From Sipunculus nudus (taxonomy: Eukaryota; Annelida; Sipuncula; Golfingiida; Sipunculidae): a stretch of 64,000 nucleotides of DNA. Every line of letters starts with the position of its first letter. The stretch's first letter is position 1. Under the pieces are notes generated by a model that was not told the origin of the DNA, made no database searches, and saw only the letters and a program-made list of their open reading frames with translations. The stretch covers positions 7,002,664 to 7,066,663 of the forward strand of contig CM049315.1 in NCBI GenBank assembly GCA_026874595.1, in the 5' to 3' direction. The translations under genes were made by a program, and so were the position numbers. This document shows positions 49,366 through 59,008 of the stretch, one piece after another.

Positions 49366-50827
49366 ACTAGAATACGGGTAGTCGACAAGCGACTACGTGT
49401 ATCCGCCAAAATCAGAGTGGAATGGGTGAAGTAAGACATGGATTGAGTGGCAAGGGGAAATAGAGTGAAGTGTTGCATATTAGCATGGATGTCTGCAGCC
49501 AAATGGTGTATGTAGGTTGCGCCACCTACCACAAAATCCAGAAAGCCATCCAAGTTGTATACATATGCAAAATTTAAGGCAGATAAGTCAAACCACTACA
49601 TGTATATGAGTGATTTTAGCCCGTGGCAGACAAACAGATGGACGCTGAGCAAAAATGGTTGCAGGTGACGCCACCAGTTTTGCGTATGGTAAAGAGCTAT
49701 GTGAGAACTATACACATGCAAAACTTTGGCCCAATCGGTCAAACGGTTCCCAAGATATGAGCTTGGATGTCTGCTGCATAAACTAGAATGCAGGTGGCAC
49801 CACCTGTCATAAAATCAAGAGAGCTGTCGGGGATGTATAAACCTGCAAAATTTTAGCCAGATATGTCAAACCACTGCCGAGATATGAGTGATTTTATCCC
49901 ATGGCAGATAAACAGATGGGAACTGTGCAAAAATGGCTGCAGGTGGCGCCACCAGTTTTGCGTATGATAAAAACTATGTGAGATCTATACACATGCAAAA
50001 CTTTGGCCCAATCGGTCAAACGGTTCCCAAGATATGAGCTTGGATGTCTGCTGCCTAAACTAGAATGCAGGTGGCACCACCTGTCATAAAATCAAGAGAG
50101 CTGTCGGGGATGTATAAACCTGCAAAATTTTAGCCAGATATGTCAAACCACTGCCGAGATATGAGTGATTTTATCCCATGGCAGACAAACAGATGGGAAC
50201 TGTGCAAAAATGGCTGCAGGTGGCGCCACCAGTTTTGCCTATGATAAAGAGCTATGTGAGATCTATACACATGCATTGTGTAAAATTTTGGCCCAATCGG
50301 TCAAATGGTTATAGAGATATGAGCTTGGATGTCTGCAGCCTAAACGTGAATGTGGGTGGCGCCACCTGTCACAAAATCAGAAAAGCTATACAGGATGTTT
50401 ATGCATGCCAAATTTCAGGTGAATTAGTCAAATCACTGCAGAGATATGAGTGATTTTAACCCAAGGCAGACGAACAGATGGACACTGTGCAAACATGGTT
50501 GCAGGTGGCGCCACCATTTTTTGTGTATGTTATAAAGCTCTCCAAGGGCTACATTTGTGCAAAAAAATTTTCCTGATCTGTCAAACGGTTCCCAAGATAT
50601 GTGGGTTTACGTGTGGAAACAGACGCACAAACGGACGCAGAGCGCAGAGGAAAGGTCAGAGGTCAAAACAAAATCGGGGCGCAGCAGTTCACATGTGACC
50701 TGAACATAATCCCGGGTTTCGTAAAATTCCGCCCTGCGGTTACGGAGGAGTTCTCCGGACACCTACGCCGCGGCGGCGGCGTGCAGCTGAAAACATAGTA
50801 TCCGCAAAACTCTGTTTTGGCAGATAC
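49366..50827 (+). mobile_element. Family B copy 5, near-identical tandem duplicate of copy 4
   Basis: Matching landmarks lie about 1,534 bp after those of copy 4: 5' end 47833 to 49366, 3' hairpin start 49264 to 50798. There are eight half-modules with perfect palindromes at 49942, 50219, 50355 and 50504. The sequence differs from copy 4 at only scattered bases, for example ACGCCGCGGCGG for ACGCGGCGGCGG in the tail. Confidence 0.9.
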
Positions 50828-50899
50828 AATTACACTCCAAATATGAAATAAATAAAGGGATTTCATGAGTTTTATGGCTTAGTTTTCATTATTTAAAAA

Positions 50900-52003
50900 A
50901 CTAGAATACGGGTAGTCGACAAGCGACTACGTGTATCCGCCAAAATCAGAGTGGAATGGGTGAAGTAAGACATGGATTGAGTGGCAAGGGGAAATAGAGT
51001 GAAGTGTTGCATATTAGCATGGATGTCTGCAGCCAAATGGTGTATGTAGGTTGCGCCACCTACCACAAAATCCAGAAAGCCATCCAAGTTGTATACATAT
51101 GCAAAATTTAAGGCAGATAAGTCAAACCACTACATGTATATGAGTGATTTTAGCCCGTGGCAGACAAACAGATGGACGCTGAGCAAAAATGGTTGCAGGT
51201 GACGCCACCAGTTTTGCGTATGATAAAGAGCTATGTGAGAACTATACACATGCAAAACTTTGGCCCAATCGGTCAAACGGTTCCCAAGATATGAGCTTGG
51301 ATGTCTGCTGCATAAACTAGAATGCAGGTGGCACCACCTGTCATAAAATCAAGAGAGCTGTTGGGGATGTATAAACCTGCAAAATTTTAGCCAGATATGT
51401 CAAACCACTGCCGAGATATGAGTGATTTTATCCCATGGCAGACAAACAGATGGGAACTGTGCAAAAATGGCTGCAGGTGGCGCCACCAGTTTTGCGTATG
51501 ATAAAGAGCTATGTGAGATCTATACACATGCATTGTGTAAAATTTTGGCCCAATCGGTCAAATGGTTATCGAGATATGAGCTTGGATGTCTGCAGCCTAA
51601 ACGTGAATGTAGGTGGCGCCACCTGTCACAAAATCAGAAAAGCTATACAGGATGTTTATGCATGCCAAATTTCAGGTGAATTAGTCAAATCACTGCAGAG
51701 ATATGAGTGATTTTAACCCAAGGCAGACGAACAGATGGACACTGTGCAAACATGGTTGCAGGTGGCGCCACCATTTTTTGTGTATGTTATAAAGTTCTCC
51801 AAGGGCTACATTTGTGCAAAAAAATTTTCCTGATCTGTCAAACGGTTCCCAAGATATGTGGGTTTACGTGTGGAAAAAGACGCACAAATGGACGCAGAGC
51901 GCAGAGGAAAGGTCAGAGGTCAAAACAAAATCGGGGCGCAGCAGTTCACATGTGACCCGAACATAATCCCGGGTTTCGTAAAATTCCGCCCAGCGGTTAC
52001 GGA
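50900..52003 (+). mobile_element. Family B copy 6, one module pair shorter and 3'-truncated
   Basis: Starts like copy 5 after the same linker. It has six half-modules instead of eight (perfect at 51477, 51612 and 51761), a loss of about 277 bp, one full module pair. It stops at CAGCGGTTACGGAG just before the GC-rich tail and hairpin, where sequence changes to TTTAAACTCAATTC and then a 47-bp minisatellite. Confidence 0.85.
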
Positions 52004-52014
52004 GTTTAAACTCA

Positions 52015-52620
52015 ATTCTTGCCACTCATAAAAAGACAACATTTGTACCTTCAGGGTATAAAAACCTACCACCAACACAAAGTGAACAGTTGTATCTCCA
52101 GGGTATAAATACCTACCATTAATAAAAAGAGAACAGTTGTATCTTCAGGGTATAAATACCTACCACTAATACAAAGAGAACAGTTGTATTTTCAGGGTAT
52201 AAATACCTACCACTAATACAAAGAGAACAGTTGTATCTTCAGGGTATAAATACCTACCACTAATACAAAGAAAACAGTTGTATTTTCAGGGTATAAATAC
52301 CTACCACTTATACAAAGAAAACAGTTGTATCTTCAGGGTATAAAATCCTACCACTCATACAAAGAGAACAGTTGTATCTTCAGGGTATAAATACCTACCA
52401 CTCATACAAAGGAAACAGTTGTATTATCAGGGTATAAAAACCTACCACTAATACAAAGAGAACAGTTCTATCTTCAGGGTATAAATACCTACCACTAATA
52501 CAAAGAGAACAGTTGTATCTTCAGCGTATAAATACCTACCACTAATACAAAGAGAACAGTTGTATCTTCAGGGTATAAATACCTACCACTAATACAAAGA
52601 GAACAGTTGTATCTTCAGGG
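52015..52620. repeat. 47-bp minisatellite, about 13 copies
   Basis: The unit is AACAGTTGTATCTTCAGGGT followed by ATAAATACCTACCACTAATA and CAAAGAG, period 47 bp (52561 to 52608). It begins right after the truncated family B copy. Confidence 0.95.
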
Positions 52621-53575
52621 AAAAGCATTAAGACATCGAGTCTGAAGCAAGGAGGGTTTGCACGATGCTCATTTATATGCAGCATGGGAAGGGAACATTT
52701 CACTGGAGTTTAACAATCTGTCATGTTTGACACATATCACAATTTATCAAATCTCTATGACAACCCTGATGTATCACATGCTCTGCATAACCGCACGCTT
52801 GCTACTCTGTCATCTTGTTTGTTTTTGTGGCTAGGGCTGACATTCATCTCTAGTTACGGTAAGACCTGCAACATTTTAATAGAGGATACCTAACACACCA
52901 CCCTGCAAAAAATCATGTCGCATCTCAAACCACCTCCACCTCTAAAGGTGCTCATGTATTACAAAATTCCTGTATATCTAAGAATTGTCAGTCAACCAGT
53001 CAGATCAATAGCTGGATATATATGGGAGTCAGAAGAAACACTCTAATTTAATTGTAATACATTATTTAGTTTATGCATATCCCATATTTTTTTATGTATA
53101 CAGTACACGACATAATGAGTGCCCTTGGCACTGTCAAAATTGCATTTTATAAAATATTTTTTGAACAACTAAAAGTGTCTCTGTGCTGTTTTAGGCTAAG
53201 ACATATGATCTTTTTTGAGTCTGGGAAAACTTTTAGTCTCTCATTTATGGAAAATTTCATTTCCTTAGCCAAGATTTGGTTTTGGACACACTGACATAAT
53301 TTGACGCCATCAAAATTCTAAAGCGAGGTGGCAAAATAACAGTGACTGTATGTAAATAAGTACTGCCAAAACTAATCTTGGCCAGCCCAGTTTAAAATCA
53401 GTCCAGACCAGATTTAAATCCTGAAGTCCTCACCAGTAATTTGACATAATAAGACTAATTCCTGTGAGATAAAAGGATATTTAAAAAAAATATTATTTAA
53501 TCTAATCAGAGACATCATCTTAGCTCTGAAATAAATTTAAACAGACCAATTACCAGAAAAAACATATATTCCCTT
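52621..53575. other. Unique A+T-rich DNA
   Basis: Nothing supported; the 73-codon frame at 53073-53294 has no domain. Confidence 0.45.
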
Positions 53576-53749
53576 ATTCATTTTTCTTCATGACTAAATA
53601 CTCTGAAAATGAAGAATCTTAACAACATGTGAAAATGGGCACTCTAAATTGAATAACAGATATTTACAAAAATTTTGAATAAAAAAAATATAAAAACATC
53701 ACTTACAAGGTGCACCCTAGTTTGGCATGTCATATACACATCATGTTTA

Positions 53750-55266
53750 ACTAGATGTGTCGGAACGACACGAATGCCCCCGCCTGGGGCAAATTAGAAA
53801 CATTTGTTAAATTTTGTAAAATTTTTTAAGTTCAGGAGGTGTTGTATGGTCAAAAGTAGGTCAACAAGGGCAAAATGCAAACTTGATCTGTAAAGGGTCA
53901 TTATCAAGCAATACACCAAAAATCAGGCCAGTATCTGCAGGCATTGTGAAAAAAAGTCCATGTATGTGCATTTTTCATGAAAATTTCTGTCTTTCATGAA
54001 ATTTTCTATGTTCAGGATCTGTCATATGGTGAAAAATAGGTTAACTTGGACGAAACGCAAGCTCGATCTGTAAGTGGTCATTATGCGCCCACAGACCAAA
54101 CATTAGGCCAGTATCTGTAAGCATTGCATTGCGAAACTAGAATATTAGCAAAAGTTGATAATCATTTATAAATTTAAATTGGAGAGGTACATACCATGTT
54201 TCATAACAATCCACCAAATGCTTCCTGAGATATAAGCTCCTAAGTTGTTTTCTATACTAAGCTCTGTGACCTTGAAAAGTAGGTCAAGATCACCCATCTT
54301 TGAACTTGACCAAGATTTTGTAAATATAATGCAATAGCACTGAAGAAATGAAGTTCCTGTGTTGAATACCTTTGGAGATATCCTGCACAAAAGGCCAAAA
54401 TTGGAAAAATCCGATAAAATTTCATTAAAAAATCAGAAATTGCAGGTGGCGCCACCAAAATTGTGCAGCACATACAGACCATCAGTCCCAATGATCATAG
54501 TAAGTTTTGTGAAAATCCACACAATGGTTCCTGAGATATAAACTTCTGAGTGTTTTTCTATAATCAGCTCTAAAATGTAGAAAATTGGGTCAAGGTCACC
54601 CATCTTCGAACTTGACCAAGATTTTATCAATATACATCTTCACTGATGAAATAAAATTCCAACGGTGAATCCTTTTAGAGATATCCCGCTCACAGGGTAA
54701 AAGTTAACAGACGCGGAACGGACGGACGGACAGACACCGGACAGACAGATGGCAGGACGGACAGACGGACAGCTTGGGTGACGACAATAGCCTATCAGCC
54801 TATGAGCTAAGGGCTAAAAACGACTGTACATGTGTATTTGTCATGAAAATTTCTAGTTTTCATGAATTTTTCTATGTTTAGGAGCCGTAAAACAGTCAAA
54901 AGTAGGTCAACCGGGATGAAACACGAACTCGATCTGTAACTGGTCATTATCTGCCCACACACCAAAAATCAGGCCAATATCTGCAGGCATTGCGAAAAAA
55001 AGTCCGTACATGTGTATTTGTCATGAAAATTTCTATTTTTCATGAAATTTTCCAAGTTTAGGAGCCGTAAAACAGTCAAAAGTAGGTCAACCAGGACTAA
55101 ACGGGAACTCAATCTGTAACTGGTCATTATCTGCCCACACACCAAAAATCAGGCCAATATCTGCAGGCATTGTGAAAAAAAGTCTGTACAACTGTTTGAT
55201 TTCGGAATGACGGAATGATGGACATGGGTAAAACTATATGCCCCGGCTACTTTGTGGCGGGGCATA
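53750..55266 (+). mobile_element. Family D element with hairpins at both ends, split by family C
   Basis: Begins ACTAGATGTGTCGGAACGAC. It has two 5' hairpins: GTGTCG / CGACAC at 53757-53771, and TGCCCC / GGGGCA at 53775-53791. Core modules of about 180 bp recur with TCATGAAAATTTCT, AGGTCAAC and ATCAGGCCARTATCTGCAGG words. The 3' end is a 9-bp hairpin, TATGCCCCG / CGGGGCATA, at 55237-55266, then AAAAA. No protein frame. Family C is inserted at 54136-54820. Confidence 0.8.
54136..54820 (+). mobile_element. Family C element nested in family D
   Basis: Begins ACTAGAATATTAGC. It has two core modules, each with GATATAARCTYCTRAGT and TAGGTCAAG words, the second started by a perfect GGTGGCGCCACC at 54445. 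A (GACGGACA)n-type tract lies at 54715-54772. The 3' end has nested arms TAGCC and GGCTA (54788-54816) followed by AAAAA. Family D sequence continues on both sides. Confidence 0.75.
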
Positions 55267-55632
55267 AAAATGGTCTTATTTTCTTCTTAGATAAAGCCAG
55301 AATCTTAACAACATGTGAAAATGGGCACTCTAAATTGAATAACAGATATTTAGAAAAATTTTGAATAAAAAAATATAAAAACATCACTTACAAGGTGCAC
55401 CCTAGTTTGGCATGTCATTTACACATCATGTTTTAAAATGGTCTTATTTCTTCTTAGATAAAGCCAGAATCTTAACAACATGTGCAAATGGGTACTCTAA
55501 ATTGAATAACAGATATTTACAAAAATTTTGATTAAAAAAAATATAAAAACATCACTAACAACGTGCAGCCTAGTATGGCATGTCATATACACATCATGCT
55601 TTAAAATGGTCTAATTTCTTCTTAGATAAAGT

Positions 55633-57841
55633 CAGTTGACATCTCTATGGTAGTTCCACTTTAAAAATGCTTATCTCATTCAAAATCCTTAGTATTGAAA
55701 GTGTCAAGGAAGCAAACTGGAAATAAACATTAAGGAATTTGAGTTTTCACTGTTTTTTTTTTCTTTAAGAAAGACTTATTTGTCCACAAATGTTGAATTC
55801 CCCACTTTTTAAACTTATGTAAACATATGTACCTGAAGCAATTTTGTGCTAATCAGTGTTGATATTTCTGTTTCAGACGGACATCTGAACTGGCAGAGGT
55901 ATGTGGTCTTGGAGTGCTTTTCTAATTTAATAAACACATACTGCTTAATCATAAGGAAATGGACAACTGACATGAACAGGTACAACAGGAGTAAAATAGG
56001 TTCAAAATTACTGATGGGAAGAGGTCCTCACCTGACATACCTGGTTTAGTAACGTACAGGTAAATCTACCTGAGGGCCTGAGTCAATAAACATTCCTCAT
56101 GCTTGGTCTAATGTTTCCGGTTTTTATCAGGTATCTCTCCAGCCGAGCTGGCAAACACGTACAGCATAGGAAAACCTGACTACCAAGTCATCAGATTTAT
56201 TACATTAGCATATTCAACTTTACATAACAGTAGTTTTCAATGCAGAAATTGCTTCCCTTAAAGGTCAGAGATATATTTAGAGGTGCAGAGAATTATAGGG
56301 CTACAAATTCTTTAGATAAATTATATGCTGCATAAAATGGAACTCTTGGCTGTTGGCCATCAGTCAAATTCTTCCCACTGAACCTGGTTTGAAACGGGAT
56401 ATAATATGTTGATAAAGGAACAGATAGAGAACAATACAACATATTAATAATAATCATGAGGAAAATTTGCAGAAGTTTTACCTCTCTAACCTAAGACAGT
56501 TAAGTGAGGTGCCAGAGTGTCATATAATAAATATATCAGAAAATAGACTAAAAATTGCAATGCAGAAACAAATATTTTTATAATTTTTCAAAATGTCTCT
56601 TTGCCTCCAAGTATGATATTACTTATACTATACTAGACCAACCATTAAACATATTAACGTTTTTTTCCAACAACACCCACCATAAATGAAGAGTTTTTCA
56701 TATGACTCAGCATAGCAAAAAGTCACTTTGAATGTCTGTAACATTTCCATTTGCATACAAGCATGTCCCCCATGGGTTATATTTAAATGACTGGCAGTCA
56801 AGTCACAGGAGATAAAGGAAATGATAGTGGTCTTACTACAGTGATGGGATTTACAATTTGGTTTGTATATTCACATTCGTTCTTTTGTGTAAATTCATCA
56901 CTCATAGCCTGTTGTTACTTATGATATCCACCTGTGTACAGAGAGATGTTACAATATATGAATGATGGCCACTGCAGTGCAGTTTACCAGATGACTGGAG
57001 TCATGACACGAGTAAGCCCTCTTGGTTCACAAAATGTGGACTGAGTCATATATCTAAGACTAGTGAAAAACATCACATTGCAAACTGTTAATCTTATGAA
57101 CACTTACTGGTAAGCGTACTATTATCAATAAAGAAAAAGTTACATGTGAATCATTCTACACTGAGCTATAAAATAAATCCAAGAGTTTAACAATCAAATA
57201 ATAATTATACTAATCCCCATAGGTATAATATGTCTATATTCTTTTCTTTGAGCTTGAATAAATGATATCCAAGTATATCAGCCAGTTAAAAACAATACAT
57301 GAGCACACTTATGAATAAACAAGAACCTCATTCTGACTTTCTGATGTCTGATTGATAATACAAAATGATTACTGATTATCATGAATTAATACCAGTATAT
57401 GATATGATTCTGAAACACCATCTGAGAAATCCGACTATCCCTTTTAAGATAGAAGTCATTAATATTCATAGCAGATTACAGGTTATGAATATTTATAAGC
57501 AACAAAGAATCAGGCTTTGTACCCTTATCTTTTTTATAATACTTATGTGTGGATTATAACACATTGGAATAACAAGGAATCAGCTGATAAATAAAAACCC
57601 AGTTATTTCAAGGGAAAACAGGACATGAATATTCATGAGCTACCCAAAATATGCCATATTACACCAAGAATATGACTAATCATGAACAAAGGATTATATA
57701 TATAGGACAAGAGTAATAGAAGGGAAAATGACGTTATGCTCTCAATGTTATATGACTGCCACTTGTCTCTGACTTAATATACATATATGCATTTATATTA
57801 TCTTTCCTAAACAAAGTTATAGCACTGAATGAAAAAAAAAA
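55633..57841. other. Unique A+T-rich DNA
   Basis: No supported gene, repeat or RNA; frames are below 70 codons. Confidence 0.45.
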
Positions 57842-58054
57842 AATGGTGACCCATGGGTCATGGTGCTCAGCTGACTTGGAAGACATTCACAAAAGGAATT
57901 TTATCATCTGAATGAAAAATTTTTGTAGGTGGTATCCCCATTGGCAGTAGCAATTAAAGTTCTTCAAAATCAACAAGAAAAAAAGTTTATGATAATATGT
58001 TCAGCCATTCTCGTGATATCTAGCCTTTTTGTATGCAGTCAGCTGAGCTAAAAA
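57842..58054 (+). mobile_element. Family A copy 6, short
   Basis: The 5' end carries the perfect palindrome TGACCCATGGGTCA at 57847-57860 and GGTGCTCAGCTGACTTGG. ATTCACAAAAGG and TTTTATCATC match copy 5 at 32925-32950. It ends with GTCAGCTGAGCT at 58038-58049 and AAAA; the left arm of the usual hairpin is missing. Confidence 0.65.
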
Positions 58055-59008
58055 TGACTATCCACATTTTTGAAGGACATCCCTGGATGTCAAAACAGAA
58101 GATTCTAGGTCCAACAGTAAAGTTTTGTACCCTGTCTGACTGTCTGGGTGCTTAAAATGATTTTGGCCAGTAATACAGGTCACCATGCCCTAATTTCAGG
58201 TTTCAATAGAGATTGCCCAAGACTTCCCTCTATATTATATTATATTGTACCATTCTAGGACTAGCTGATACAATTTGTGCCCATCTGATTTGGCCCATAG
58301 TTCACAGAATATAGGCCACCATGACCTAATTTCAGGTTTCCATGTAGATTTACCCAGGACCTGTCTGAATGTCATGTTAGAAGATCCTAGGCCTAGTAGA
58401 TACAATTTGTATGTGCACCATCTGACTGACTGGGTGCTCAAAATCATGTTTTCAGCCTATAGTTCACAAAATATAGGCCAGCATGACCTAATTTCAGGTT
58501 TCCAAGGAGATTTTTCATGGACCTCCCTAAAGGTCAAGTTTGAAATTACTAAGTCTAACAGTTACAATTTGTGCCTGTTAATGGACGAACTTCATCTGAA
58601 TTGAAGTATCAAAAATACAGAAAAAAATGTATAAAATTTAGAAAACAACAGGGGGTGCCACCAGTGTTAAGGAAATGATGAAACACTCAATGATCAATAT
58701 GCATGGAAAGAAAATGCGATCAATGCATTAGTTATTCAGATATTGGAGCTTTTGTATCAAATTATTAATTATTCTGGGGGATACTTTTGAGCGCCATATC
58801 TCAGAGAATATAGGTCACAGTGACCTTATTTCAGTTTTCCAAGGAGATATTTTATGGACCTCTATGGGTTTTCAGTAAGAAATTTCTAGGTCTGATTTGT
58901 GCCCTGTTAATGGACAGAAGGACAGACAGATGGTGTGACAGATGGACAGGTGGACGACGGACAAAGAGTGTTTGCTATAGCTCAGATGACTTTCAGTCAG
59001 CTGAGCAA
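58055..59008 (+). mobile_element. Family A copy 7, cores plus 3' hairpin
   Basis: Three core-like modules share ACCTAATTTCAGGTTTCCA and GATACAATTTGTGCCC words. A weak palindrome variant (GGTGCCACC) lies at 58656. An ACAG/ACGG tract runs at 58915-58965. The 3' hairpin is at 58979-59006, arms AGCTCAGATGAC and GTCAGCTGAGC with loop TTTCA. The 109-codon frame at 58275-58604 runs across two modules and is not a gene. Confidence 0.7.

Larger units (their letters stand above)
53617..55632. repeat. 167-bp tandem repeat, three copies, split by family D
   Basis: Copies start CTTAACAACATGTG at 53618, 55304 and 55471 (period 167 bp between the last two) and include ATTGAATAACAGATATTTA and GGCATGTCATATACACATCA. 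The first copy breaks after CATGTTT at 53748, where family D begins; the repeat resumes after 55266 with AAAATGGTCTTATT. Confidence 0.85.

Noticed and set aside
47383-51955. Conserved small proteins repeated at 47383, 48916, 50450 and 51707
   Set aside because: They are identical because the family B elements are recent duplicates. The frames cross module borders and are lost in other copies, so there is no sign of selection on protein.
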